A DNA stretch of 64,000 nucleotides from Fragilaria crotonensis (Eukaryota; Bacillariophyta; Fragilariophyceae; Fragilariales; Fragilariaceae): contig JAKSYS010000274.1 of the NCBI GenBank assembly GCA_022925895.1, positions 1-64,000 on the forward strand, given 5' to 3'. Below are positions 51,289 through 62,312 of the stretch, piece by piece. The notes beneath the pieces are model-generated. The model worked only from the letters and a program-made list of their open reading frames with translations, ran no database searches and was not told the DNA's origin. The position numbers were made by a program, and so were the translations under genes. Numbering within the stretch: the stretch's first letter is position 1; every line of letters begins with the position of its first letter.

Positions 51289-54200
51289 CCCTCCCTCTTT
51301 GATTGGATCTACGGTCACCACCGGCGGAGACTCGTCCCGTAGAGGACAGTATGAAGGAGCAACACGCGGAACAAGCGGCGGACGAGGTCGAAACTCTGGT
51401 CGCGGACGAGGAAACCAAAACCGTAACAACAGGTCCCGGGGAGGAAACAACGCAACCAAGTCAAACCGCGCATCCACATTCAAAGGTAACACCGAAGGCA
51501 TGAACGGCCACGTGTTCGAGTGTGCGTTCGAACAAGGCGACAAACGCCAATACGTCAAGACCGTGGAGGCACTAGAAGGATATGGCAAGAAAAACCTAAA
51601 GTACTCGGAAGATTTCGCCTCCCTCTTCGCGTTCGAGCCTTCTGAGCCAACTATCGAGAAGCCCGTGGACCTTCCACCCGACCATTCGACTACGGACGAG
51701 ATGATTTGGAAGGAAGAGATAAAGGCGTACGTGAACCGCATGGGCATCCTACGAAGCAACCTTGCAGCTCTTTTTGCCGTCGCGTTAGGACAGTGTAGCG
51801 ACGCTATGAAAGCCAAGCTCAAGTTGCTGAAGGAGTACGAAGCGAGGTACAAGAAGAACGATTGTATGTGGCTACTGAAGAACATACTATCAATCACGCT
51901 GCAGTTTGATCAAAGGAGAAACGGGTATTTGGCAATCATGGACGCTCACCAAAATTTTCTAAATTGCAAACAGGCGCAGGATCAGACGACAGAAGAGTAT
52001 TTGGAGAACCTTGTGCTATGGGCGGACACCATCGAGTACCATGGAGGAAGTTTTGTCGAGAACTTTAGACTCGCGTCCGCGTCTGGACCAGGCGGTGAAC
52101 TCAGGACAGAGGAAGAACGCAGGAGCGCGGCGAGAGATGAAACTTTGGCCATGGCTCTGATCCGCGGTGCCGACCCGACTCGGTACGGAACTCTACTCGC
52201 GGAGCTCTCGAATCAGTTTGCGCTGGGACGAAACGACTATCCTACCGACCTCAACGCGGCATATAGCCTACTTGTCAACTATCGCACCCCGGTGAACGCA
52301 AAGACTAAGAGCGCGAACGCCCATACATCCAACACTGGCGCCGCCGCGCTGACGGCCGAGCAACAACAGCAAACGTCCGCGAACACAACTGATAGTGCCA
52401 TGACGTTCACTCAACGCACCAACGGAACGGGTGAAGCGACCGTTGTGACGACAACTCCAGAAAACGCAGGCCCTGCACCACCATCATCTACGTCCTCTGT
52501 AAACACCGGCACTACCCTCGTTCAGTACGCTGTCATGATGACGCAGGCTGAGGAAAGGGGTATAGATCCTAATTGGATCCTGCTTGACTCCCAGTCTACC
52601 ATATCGGTATTTAGAAACAAGGACATGCTTTGCAACGTACGCCGCAGTCCTCATATCTTGCGCGCCATCACCAACGGAGGACATCAAGATTCTAGCATGA
52701 TCGGGGATTTCCCGAACCTCGGTCCGGTCTGGTACAATGAGCGGTCCATCGCCAACATTCTATCTTTGGCAGACGTTAGGAAGGTGTGCACGGTGACGAT
52801 GGATACTTCCAAACAGCCGGCCATCAACGTCAAACGCAAAGATGGATCAATCATGAGTTTTGTGGAACACCCATCGGGATTATATGTGTACGACGGTAAC
52901 CAACATCCTAATTCTTCTGTTACTGCTTACACTCTTGTATCCACCGTGGCAGATCAAAAGAAATTGTTCTCGCGACGTCAGATTGAGGCTGCCGATGCAG
53001 CCCGAGCCCTATATCGAAAGATTGGACGCCCCGACGAAGCGGAGTTTCAAACGATCCTACAAAACAATTGGATCCGAAATTGTCCCGTCACCCCGGACGA
53101 TGCCAAGCGGGCCCTTCTCATTTATGGCCCTGACATAGCGGTACTCAAGGGCAAGATGACGCGTTCGGGGGCAGAGCCATCAGCACCCACGTTTCGAGCG
53201 GTACAAATTCCTGCTCCAATCCTGGAACACCACAGTGATATCACCCTGTGCGTTGATTTCTTCTTCGTTCAAGGTGTCGGTTTTTTACATACCATTTCGC
53301 GCGGAATCGGTTTTCGTACGGTTGCACCCGTCGCCGACCGGACACGGGCAACCATATTGAAGGAGATTACAAGTGTCATTTCGTTATATCAGGATCGCGG
53401 GTTCAGAGTATGTGACGTGCATGCCGACAACGAGTTTGAGTGCATAAGGAACGCCATTCGTCCTACGGAGATGAACATCGTTCCGGCGGACGGGCACGTT
53501 GGAGAAGTGGAACGCTCAATCAGGACCATCAAGGAGCGATTGCGCACTTGCGTACATGGACTCCCTTTCAAACGGTTACCGAAAATCATGATCCGTCACA
53601 TGGTCATCGACGTGGTACGCTGTCTAAATCAATTCCCACGCAAACATGGCGTCTCTACCACCATGAGCCCAGCCACGATAGTCATCGGCAGCGGGACGCC
53701 TGACTTTGCTGCCATGCGTCTGGAATTTGGAGCTTACGTTCAGGTATTCGAAGATCTAGACCCAACCAACACCCCGCGTGCGCGATCGTTGGGTGCCATA
53801 GCCCTCAACCCCACTGGAAATGCCCAAGGGGATTACTACTTCATGTCGTTGGCTACTGGAGCTCGCCTATCCAGGCACCGGTGGATCGAAGTGCCGATAC
53901 CAGATACCGCCATCGCGCGAGTGGAGGCCCTAGCCATCGAGGACGGGCAACCCCTTATCCAAGAAGCTGGTCTAGTAGTCGAATGGCGCCCAGACCAACC
54001 CATCGATGAATCAGAATATGACCGAGACTACGTGCCTCCTAACCAAAACGATGACGACGTTTTTGACATCACGGATTACGATCCCATTGACGCCACTGAG
54101 CTTCCGGACCTAGCCGCCGACAACAATGACGTCATGTCTGATGCAGAACGCGTACCAGAGGCGGTGGAACACGAGGGTGCCGATGATAGAAATGAAACCG

Positions 54201-56566
54201 ACGAAGCAGCAGATCACTCCAGCAGCTCTGACGAAAGCGAGTATTACGATCGTCGACAGGACGACGCCGATGGAGACTCGAACGATTGGGACACAGATGG
54301 ACACGGAGAGGATGACAACTATATCAGCCCCGCAGAAGAAAACGCTGACGAGGACCAAGAGGCCGTTGAAGACGTAGTGACTGATGGAGTCGACCCACAT
54401 CAAGGAGCGCCGGAGCAGCAAGAACAAGTTGCCAGGGGGGATGTCACCAACCACCCACGAGCGCACCCAACGTACAACCTACGTGAACGTGTCACAAGGA
54501 CGAATACTTTCAAGACGGCTATCGACGAACCACACAGTCAGCAGTCGTACCTCCCGCCCCAACATCAGATGTTTCAGAAAGGGTATCTTCGAGATCAACG
54601 AAAGTTCGCTTTTGAATACGTACTGTCGCGATTGATAAACATGACCAAAACCAATAAGCTCACAGGGTATACCCTCGCTCAAATGTCTGCCAAGGCTGGC
54701 ATTCGAAGGTTCGGAAAGGCTGCGGAAGCGGCACTCATGAAAGAGTTTGCACAGATGGAGGACCTTACCGTCTACGAGCCTATTCATGCGATAAAACTAA
54801 CAAAGGAACAACGAAAGGCCGCCCTCAGGGTGTTAAGTCTCATTCAACAGAAGCGGTGTGGAACAATCAAGAGCAGGACGGTGGCCGACGGGAGACCCCA
54901 GCGAGCGTTGTACGACCGATCCGAGACAGCATCCCCAACGGTGTCCACGGACGGTCTTCTACTGAGCATCATTATTGATGCCTATGAAAGTCGCGACGTA
55001 GCCATTGCCGACGTGGCAGGAGCGTACCTGAAAGCTTTTATGAAGGACTTCGTGATTATGAAGTTCACCGGGGAAATGGTGGGCATCTTATGCAAACTAA
55101 ACCCGAAGTACAAAGAGTTCATTGTGATGGAAGGGGGAACTCCAGTCATCTACGTTCGCCTCATTAAAGCCATCTATGGATGCGTCAAGTCGGCCTTGTT
55201 GTGGTACGAAACGTTTAGTGGAACTTTACAGCAAATGGGATTTGTACTCAACCCGTACGATAAGTGCGTAGCAAACTGTGAGATACAAGGAAAGCAGTGT
55301 ACCATTGCCTGGTATGTCGATGACATGAAGATCTCTCATGAAGATCCGAACGTGGTGACGTCGATAATCGAAAAGTTGGAAGGCGTGTTCGGGAAGATGT
55401 CTGTCACCCGCGGAGCCTCCCACGTCTTTTTGGGAATGAACATCACGTTCAACAAGCGAAATCGTACCGCCGAGATCATCATGAAGGACTATTTGACCGA
55501 AGCCATCGAAGAGTCTGGGCTGAACATAGACAAGACCGCAGCCACCCCGGCAAGCAAGGAACTTTATGATATTGACCCTCAAGCGTCGCCGCTGGAAAGG
55601 ACACCGAAAGACAGATTCCACAGTGTCGTCGCAAAACTACTATATGTATCGATACGGGCTAGAATGGACTTACTCCTAGCCACAAGTTTCTTGACCACCA
55701 GGATATCAACCAGTACTTCGCAAGATCAGTCTAAGTTGAAGCGATTGCTGGAATATGTCCAGGGTACCCTCGACATGCCGTACGTTGTGGGCGCTGACGA
55801 TCTAGGTCGGATGAGGACATGGGTGGACGCAGCCTACGCGGTGCACCCCGATATGCGCAGTCAGACTGGAGGAGTCATTTCATTTGGACGCGGTGGTATT
55901 GTGTGCAAGTCAAGCAAACAGAAGCTCAACACTAAGAGCTCGACCGAAGCCGAATTTGTGGGGGCCAGTGATTATCTCCCGAATACGATTTGGGTAAAGC
56001 TCTTCATGGAGTCGCAAGGTCATCAGATTCTACAAAACATACTCGAACAGGATAACGAAAGCGCCATCAAACTCGAAAAGAATGGACGCACTTCGGCAGG
56101 TCAGAAGTCCAGACACATCAATATACGTTACTTCTGGGTAAAGGATCGTACCGAAGCGGAGAACATCCAAATCCGACATTGTCCCACCGAACACATGTTG
56201 GCGGATTTTTTTACAAAACCATTACAAGGAAATATGTTTAGGCGATTCCGCGCCGTGGTCCTTGGTCATAACCATACCGATACTCTCGCTTCCATTGCCA
56301 CCACCACTGACCAGTCTGAGGAGCGTGTTGGAAGATCTAACTTTACAGCTAGATCGAAACAGTCTGATTCCAGTGACCGCGTCTCGGACAACAGTATCGG
56401 TACCGGTAACAGTACCACACTAGGACTTGACGCCAACGAGAATCCTCACCCGACGAGCGTATCTTGGGCTGACGTGGTAAAAGGAAGACGTGGCACCAAG
56501 ATACTTGGAAACCTACCTTATAGTGTAAAAGAGAAAGGATTGCAGGAGATCATTCTCTCGAAGTAA
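51281..56566 (+). CDS. Gag-pol polyprotein of the copia element
   Basis: 1761 residues in one frame. Gag fills about the first 400 residues (gag-polypeptide type, PTRYGTLLAELSNQF). The protease motif LLDSQST is near residue 431. The integrase core is near residues 630-760 (CVDFFFVQG, DVHADNEFE, VGEVERSIRTIKERL). RT spans about 1140-1400 (IADVAGAYLKAF, WYVDDMKIS), and RNase H covers about 1480-1640 (VDAAYAVHPDMRSQTGG, TKSSTEAEFVGA, QDNESAIKLEKN, LADFFTKPLQG). About 80 extra residues after RNase H are encoded inside the 3' LTR and include SWADVVKGRRGTKILGN. An acidic region rich in Asp/Glu lies between integrase and RT, roughly residues 900-1050. Confidence 0.92.
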   Translation: MSNPPSLIGSTVTTGGDSSRRGQYEGATRGTSGGRGRNSGRGRGNQNRNNRSRGGNNATKSNRASTFKGNTEGMNGHVFECAFEQGDKRQYVKTVEALEGYGKKNLKYSEDFASLFAFEPSEPTIEKPVDLPPDHSTTDEMIWKEEIKAYVNRMGILRSNLAALFAVALGQCSDAMKAKLKLLKEYEARYKKNDCMWLLKNILSITLQFDQRRNGYLAIMDAHQNFLNCKQAQDQTTEEYLENLVLWADTIEYHGGSFVENFRLASASGPGGELRTEEERRSAARDETLAMALIRGADPTRYGTLLAELSNQFALGRNDYPTDLNAAYSLLVNYRTPVNAKTKSANAHTSNTGAAALTAEQQQQTSANTTDSAMTFTQRTNGTGEATVVTTTPENAGPAPPSSTSSVNTGTTLVQYAVMMTQAEERGIDPNWILLDSQSTISVFRNKDMLCNVRRSPHILRAITNGGHQDSSMIGDFPNLGPVWYNERSIANILSLADVRKVCTVTMDTSKQPAINVKRKDGSIMSFVEHPSGLYVYDGNQHPNSSVTAYTLVSTVADQKKLFSRRQIEAADAARALYRKIGRPDEAEFQTILQNNWIRNCPVTPDDAKRALLIYGPDIAVLKGKMTRSGAEPSAPTFRAVQIPAPILEHHSDITLCVDFFFVQGVGFLHTISRGIGFRTVAPVADRTRATILKEITSVISLYQDRGFRVCDVHADNEFECIRNAIRPTEMNIVPADGHVGEVERSIRTIKERLRTCVHGLPFKRLPKIMIRHMVIDVVRCLNQFPRKHGVSTTMSPATIVIGSGTPDFAAMRLEFGAYVQVFEDLDPTNTPRARSLGAIALNPTGNAQGDYYFMSLATGARLSRHRWIEVPIPDTAIARVEALAIEDGQPLIQEAGLVVEWRPDQPIDESEYDRDYVPPNQNDDDVFDITDYDPIDATELPDLAADNNDVMSDAERVPEAVEHEGADDRNETDEAADHSSSSDESEYYDRRQDDADGDSNDWDTDGHGEDDNYISPAEENADEDQEAVEDVVTDGVDPHQGAPEQQEQVARGDVTNHPRAHPTYNLRERVTRTNTFKTAIDEPHSQQSYLPPQHQMFQKGYLRDQRKFAFEYVLSRLINMTKTNKLTGYTLAQMSAKAGIRRFGKAAEAALMKEFAQMEDLTVYEPIHAIKLTKEQRKAALRVLSLIQQKRCGTIKSRTVADGRPQRALYDRSETASPTVSTDGLLLSIIIDAYESRDVAIADVAGAYLKAFMKDFVIMKFTGEMVGILCKLNPKYKEFIVMEGGTPVIYVRLIKAIYGCVKSALLWYETFSGTLQQMGFVLNPYDKCVANCEIQGKQCTIAWYVDDMKISHEDPNVVTSIIEKLEGVFGKMSVTRGASHVFLGMNITFNKRNRTAEIIMKDYLTEAIEESGLNIDKTAATPASKELYDIDPQASPLERTPKDRFHSVVAKLLYVSIRARMDLLLATSFLTTRISTSTSQDQSKLKRLLEYVQGTLDMPYVVGADDLGRMRTWVDAAYAVHPDMRSQTGGVISFGRGGIVCKSSKQKLNTKSSTEAEFVGASDYLPNTIWVKLFMESQGHQILQNILEQDNESAIKLEKNGRTSAGQKSRHINIRYFWVKDRTEAENIQIRHCPTEHMLADFFTKPLQGNMFRRFRAVVLGHNHTDTLASIATTTDQSEERVGRSNFTARSKQSDSSDRVSDNSIGTGNSTTLGLDANENPHPTSVSWADVVKGRRGTKILGNLPYSVKEKGLQEIILSK

Positions 56567-56696
56567 TCCAGTTGATTAACGATTTGATTTGATTGATCTC
56601 GTCGTCTAGTCTTCAGTAATCTAGACTAACCCGATACCCCTCGATACGCACTGGGTTCAGGGCCCATAGTGCTTCGGGAGCATCTACTTTATAACA
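56326..56696 (+). repeat. 3' LTR of the copia element
   Basis: 371 bp, same as the 5' LTR. The gag-pol frame runs 241 nt into it. Confidence 0.93.
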
Positions 56697-56934
56697 ACGG
56701 GGCATCGGCTGCTTAGCTTCTCAGTCCGAGACAATCCACAAATACACCCATCATTGTATCAGTCATCAGCACACGAACCTTTGAAGAGGGTTTTGGACGA
56801 GAGGAGGGCGACGAAAAAGTATTTCGGGCACTCATCCATGTTGTACAGCTAGATAAGCTAATCGGATACTTTAACAAATTGAATTTGGCTTGTGCACCTT
56901 GGATCGATTGATTGCTTGATTTGTCGGTGTCGAA

Positions 56935-57252
56935 GAAATGGCATCATCTAGCCAGCGGCTGGTATTATTCACGGTATCCCTCTCCATTGACGGTTTCATC
57001 ACGAACATATCGAATCACTTGAAATCCGCTTGCAATTCAACACATGAGAAGTTGCATTCCAACAACCCAAGAGTGTCAGAACTGGCGCTCCTCTTGCTTA
57101 CGGTTATCTGCGGTGATCTCTTTTCATGGATGCTCACAAAGATCGTTGCTACTGCAGGATAGCAGTTCATTGCTTAAACTATTTGCCCTCAGGCAATTGA
57201 ACCCACATGATTCCCAGGGGTTCATTACGAATCTTTCCCCGTGCACCCGATG
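56935..57252 (+). pseudogene. Decayed TPR-like gene copy
   Basis: Broken fragments match the neighbouring TPR-like gene: VSLSIDGFITNISNHLKSAC against ALSLLVDGFVTNTSKNLSIS; LNPHDSQGFITNL against LDPQDSHGFVMNL. Both are followed by the same 3' sequence (cagtccgagaca). Frame changes separate the pieces. A tandem duplicate that has lost coding ability. Confidence 0.7.
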
Positions 57253-57624
57253 AACAGTCCGAGACATTCTTGTAAAAAACGAGCATCCCATGAATACACG
57301 CTCACTTTCACCATAGCAGAGGGGAAGACCAGGGAGGTGGAAAGCGCCACTGACACTTACGGTCGTGCATTTTGTGCCTGCCCGTCTTGACAAACTACCT
57401 ACATTGCCTTGGACACCTAATCGTGATACGATCGAATTCGGCTGGTGCGTCTTGGCACCACAGTTTGACACCATTGATCTGTGACTTCGATGACGGAAAA
57501 CTTCTGCCGAGCCAGCAGTCACTATTGCCGTTTTCGAATCAAAGTGACTACAGTACTTGGATTAAGATGTTTGAGAGACAGAGATTGTACAGTGGAAATG
57601 ATTTTGTGTTGTCTGTCCTTAGGT
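57253..57624. other. Spacer between TPR pseudogene and eS30
   Basis: About 370 bp; includes the 3' flank of eS30. No gene recognised. Confidence 0.4.
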
Positions 57625-57828
57625 TTATTTCATCTTGTCGGCGTTGGAGTTAGGACCAACGTTCTTTCCTCCCATTCCGGTGACAACATTGACGTAACGA
57701 CGATTGTATTGCAGACGCTTCTTGGCGCGGCCTCTTGGTTGCTTTTTCTTATCCTCTTGGGCTTCCACCTTGGGTGTCTGTCCCTTCACCTTACCGGCAC
57801 GTGCGAGCGATCCGTGAACCTTTCCCAT
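57625..57828 (-). CDS. RPS30: Ribosomal protein eS30 (FAU C-terminal part, without ubiquitin-like domain)
   Basis: 67 residues, ATG at 57828, stop at 57625-57627. The sequence [20 protein letters not shown], then [16 protein letters not shown] and [10 protein letters not shown] is unmistakable for the small-subunit protein eS30. The protein is highly basic and starts at GKVHG directly after Met, so no ubiquitin-like fusion is present, as in fungi and many protists. A 5' UTR intron is likely (57864-58320; GTAAGC...TTTCAG on the minus strand), which places the first exon near 58321-58380. An intron before the coding start is typical of ribosomal protein genes. Confidence 0.93.
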   Translation of the reverse strand: MGKVHGSLARAGKVKGQTPKVEAQEDKKKQPRGRAKKRLQYNRRYVNVVTGMGGKNVGPNSNADKMK

Positions 57829-57863
57829 TTTCAGCAATAAGTCTTTGTAGTGCAATAATTTAT

Positions 57864-58320
57864 CTGAAATGAAGAAATACGTGAGCAAGAGCGTGGCTTT
57901 GAAAGGAACACATTGAAGGCATGCTATCGGCAGAACGGTGTGGTGGTGCAGGACAAGCGACATTTCTGTTCGCTGATATAGGACCATGTATGATCCCGAG
58001 AAACGGACCATGTATGATCCCGAGAAACAACTACCCATCCAATCACATTCACAAAGCAAATCGAAGGTCTTCTCTAGAAGAGGGGGGAGGGGCAAGAATG
58101 GCGAGAAACGTTACCACAGATAGACTCATTGCTCTCTCCCATCCGTCCATTTGGTTCACGAAAGTGGAGGCCCAGGCCTCACATAGCTTCCTTCCAGACT
58201 TTGCCCCATTAGAGCATCACAACAGTTCAGATCATTGTTGTCGATCAACGAGGTGTCGCATGAATGATCAAGAGAAAAGAATCTATCGAAACGACCGCTG
58301 ACCTCCGTCATGGTGCTTAC
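57864..58320 (-). other. Probable 5' UTR intron of eS30
   Basis: Minus strand: donor GCAG|GTAAGCACC after 58321, pyrimidine-rich acceptor CTTCATTTCAG before 57863. It contains a 24-bp direct repeat (gaccatgtatgatcccgag, twice, 57982-58028). Frames inside are not convincing genes. Confidence 0.5.
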
Positions 58321-58380
58321 CTGCAAAAAATGTTCGATTGAACGAGAGGAGGAGCTACGTAGCCCTTGGTACTGAAGCAA

Positions 58381-61300
58381 GGGGAAGTAAGTAACTGGTT
58401 TTCATCATGGTCCGTCCATGCTTCACACACGGGACAGTTCCGGTATCAAGGTACCAGGTACTGTAGTACCAGGTACCAGTGCAATTCTGTCCGTATTACG
58501 GTCATACCTGGTATTAATACTACTCGGAATCTCGGAGTATTACGATGCACTGTTGTCCGGACTACGAGTACTATAGCGGCAGTGTACTTGGTACTTGTAC
58601 TTGAATGTGGGCTGGAGGCTGGAGTGCACAGTGCACAGTGCACTGCAGTACTGAGTTGTAGGTACTCGTACGAATTTTAATCCCCAACGACATGAAATCG
58701 CCATAGCAGCACGGTACCTGGTAGCCTTTCCTCATGAAAGGTGTCAGTGGAGCGGAGGTGCCGTCTCCAAGCAACCCATTACTCCGGCCGAGGATGCTAA
58801 TGAAACAATACATGAAACTAATCAAAATGTGATGCATGCTTGCATGTAAGATGCAAATGGTTATGAATGCACACCTTTGGCTACTTCCATTATGAGACCA
58901 TTAAGCTGACCACTATGCACTCTATTACCTTCGTTGTTGTCATCACAACTGATACATCATCATGGATCACGGCACACCACATTGTCTGCAACCTGATATA
59001 TTTTTCTACAGAGGAGTGCACCTAGTTTTTTGCTATTCCCCAAATGCTATGGGTTCCTCCTGATGACTTCGACACTCACCAACAGTGATGGTGATTGCAA
59101 ATTCTGCATTCTCGTAACTATAGCTGGATTGCACACAATTTGGAGAGATATGATGATGTGTCCCTGAATACAACAATTTCCAGAGCCAATGATGTCTGCA
59201 TCCATGTCTAGTACCTGCTGGAGTGTCGTCATGGAGCAAATGTATCAAATCATGACTCTGACCCTGACTCGCAGTCTGCTCTGAAGAATCCTGAATTGAA
59301 CGCGTCTTTTCAGATGGGCATCTGGTTGTAGTAAGAAAATGGTAACAGATGTGGCAAATTATAATATTATGATTGATTTGCCTACTACCTAACAGCAGTT
59401 CAACTATGCAATGGATCAGTTTCTGACACAAAGGGAATTCTTGGTAGGAAATCACAAATGAGCATCACAGTAGAAGAGCAATAATGAATGGCGATTTGTT
59501 CATAGCAAGGATTTCTGGCATTGCCACTTGCACGACTAGTTAGTTGCTAGTGCCTTGTGCTCTCGTATTTTCCCTCCAAATTCTAATGTATGCTGATGTA
59601 AAGCACTATCTACTATGTATGTACTTGCAACAATGATTCTATTTGGAGTTTGAAGCATGATGACAGTGTCAATTTTCTGAAAATGGTTGTTGGCATTATT
59701 GGTACCCGGGTCTTTTTGCAAGCCACAATGTGTCACTCATTTACGATAAGTTCCAATGGAATCCAGTGTCACACTGCAAGGTTTGTTGCAAGGCTTGTCC
59801 GCTTGAATGCCGAACTTTTCTCAAACCCTTCGCATTTGGTTCTATTGGGCTTTTTAACTCTTGTGTTCGGAGAGGCCCAGGTACAATGGTACAATACCCA
59901 TATATACTGGAGTACTCTTTACTGTTGCCCAACACTCGTTTCACGTTGAGCACAAGAAGTACTCGAGTACTATCTGTAGGTGCGAGAGAAAAGTATACCA
60001 TTCGGTCATCGGAGTGGTAGAACTTTGCAAACAGGTACAGTACCTAGATGCCAGTCGCACAGTAACAAGTACAAATATCACAGTGCACAGTACGACCTTG
60101 TCTCGCGCATTGGATCTTGGATTATACTCCGCGTATGATATGTACGTATGCTCGAGTACATGATACGTGCAAGTGGTACTAGAACGGAGTACAAACCTAC
60201 GAACACATTACATGTTGCATGTACTGTAGTACTACAAGTACCACTACTAGTAGACCGTTTAAGACATCACAAGGCAAAAAATGATTAAAAAAGGGTTGAT
60301 TAAGTTTTTTAATACAGCTGTATACTCCCACCATCAGTCCAATCTGATTGACACTTTTGATTTAGTTTGCATCTTCTTGCAGCCACTACTAGCTACTACT
60401 GCTCTGGTGTGAGTGCCAGAAGTGCATTTGTTAGGCACTAGTAGCTGAATTGTTGAGACCACTGCAACTGTCACTGGCTTGTAGTGCTGCTATACAGAAT
60501 ATGACAAACCACTGCATTACATTACTACATCCAACCAAATAGAGTGCTATACTTTCCAGCTTCTACACTAAAACCATCACTTCTTTCATTTGTTCCCAGT
60601 GATCTTGCTTCATTCCCTCAGCTAACCATGTTTGTTTGGTGCATGAATTGTCCCTGTTCCTCTCTGATCACTTCACTTTTGTTTATCATGGTAGCCTACA
60701 GTCTGGTTGCATTGATCTCTTCCAGCTCTTCATCATTATTTTATTTCTTGCCATCAATATCAACATAATTATCATCATCAAGAATGCACAGCGGCGCAGA
60801 CTTCCAGAAGTGGTTGATCTTATAAACACAAAGTGCTCCAACTACTCCTGATCAGCATGCCATATTGAATATAAACATGTGAGTGCTTTAACAACTTACA
60901 AGGACAAGGCCATTAGTCTTTGCCTTTGCGGAATTGTGAAGCATGAAAATCATCTAGTAGTAATGTTTTGCACGTTTGCAATGAATGTTGGAACAGTATG
61001 CAACCAGTCATTTTGGGAAGATTATTCTTCTTGCACCAATACAAGGCAGCAGCTTGTTGTCTTCCCCTCCCCTTGACTGTCAATTTTGTTTTTGTTGTAC
61101 CATAGGAAACAGAACTTGGCACACATCAACTGTGATGATAGAGTTGGAATCATTGTCAATGCCAGATAGTAGAAGACAAGAGCACATGAGACAAATACCA
61201 TCATCATGTTGAAAGGTGCGTTCTTCATGTGCAACAGTGGTCTCATCTTCTTGTTGACCTTCACAAATGTATGGGTTTGTCATGCTGCTGCATCACAAGG

Positions 61301-62312
61301 ATGTGATTCCTCATTGTCGTTCTCAGTCTCAGGTTCTGCACCAGCCAAGAACTTGATGTGAGATGTTACTAGATGTAAGCATCAGCCAGTGGAATGCTTG
61401 CCTTCAATCTAGTCCTACTTCAATTTTGCTACCCAAGAATGGCAACTAACTCCTTAACCCAATATTTTGTCAAATGATCCACTAATTGTGGCTCTACTCT
61501 CTTCTCCTTGGCAGTATAGAAGATTAATCTACTGTTGTACAGTAGCACTGAATAGTGGGTACTACAGTACCTTTGAGACCTGGTATACGATCATGTAGTA
61601 CAGTATGCGTACGTGTTTGTACTCCAGTACCAGGTAATCGCCATCGTACGTATAAACTCCGTACTCCGAAGTACAGTCAACTTGCACTCAAGGTAGTAAT
61701 CGAAAAGTATACCATCAGGTGTCATGAGTGGTATACTTTTCAACTTCCTACCTGTAGGATGTACAGGTACCTGGTACATGGTAGAAATCGGGTAGTCGAG
61801 AAATTCCTACCGAAATGGTAGAACAACGCCTCAAAAACCGCTCGAAATGGTATACTATCGTCTACTATCTGGTAGTACCATAACTTTGTACATAGTGTAT
61901 ACTCCCTCTACCGGTAGGTTACAACTACTTGTAAAAAATGTACTGTATGTACAAGTACTCGTACCGACTTTTGTTCTACTCTGATTGTACTTGTATGAGT
62001 ACCAAATAGAAGCTGCGTACATCCTACGACGAAAACCTACTGCAATCTGCCACACACTCGGAGCTCGGAGTTGTATCGTATGCTGTCATACTCGTAATGC
62101 GTACAGTACCTGGTCCTCCGAAGTCCGAGTATACTTGTACTCCGAGTTTGTGTATTCAAGCTGTCGGTCCAATTTTCATAATCCAGTACAAGTAGACTAG
62201 TGTCCCTGTTCGGCTCCGCGCGACATTGAATCCCAGCTGTACTCCTACTGTACTTGCAGTTCATTAACCTTTCAACACACTATTTTTTCAACGCCCACGT
62301 AAACGACTGACC
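58381..62312. other. Gene-poor, GTAC-rich intergenic region
   Basis: About 3.9 kb. Dense GTAC/GTACC clusters at 58440-58680, 59880-60240 and 61550-62260. AT-rich decayed stretch at 58800-61500 with only short frames. A perfect 13-bp inverted repeat lies at 61702-61741. No gene supported. Confidence 0.5.
61702..61741. repeat. Short perfect hairpin (gaaaagtatacca)
   Basis: 13-bp arms gaaaagtatacca / tggtatacttttc around a 14-bp loop, with weaker outer pairing (aggtag/ctacct). One arm also occurs alone at about 59988. Confidence 0.7.

Larger units (their letters stand above)
50516..56696 (+). mobile_element. Complete copia (Ty1-type) LTR retrotransposon of diatom type
   Basis: 6.18 kb with two 371-bp LTRs (TG...CA) identical by eye, a perfect 5-bp target duplication ACGGG (50511-50515 and 56697-56701), a small first gene and one long gag-pol frame. 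Domain order protease, integrase, RT, RNase H is that of copia. It looks whole, and with identical LTRs it is very young. It is inserted in the end of a TPR-like host gene, same strand. Confidence 0.93.

Noticed and set aside
57921-58301. 126-codon plus-strand frame
   Set aside because: Lies across the probable 5' UTR intron of eS30 on the other strand and contains a simple duplicated 24-bp unit; no family.
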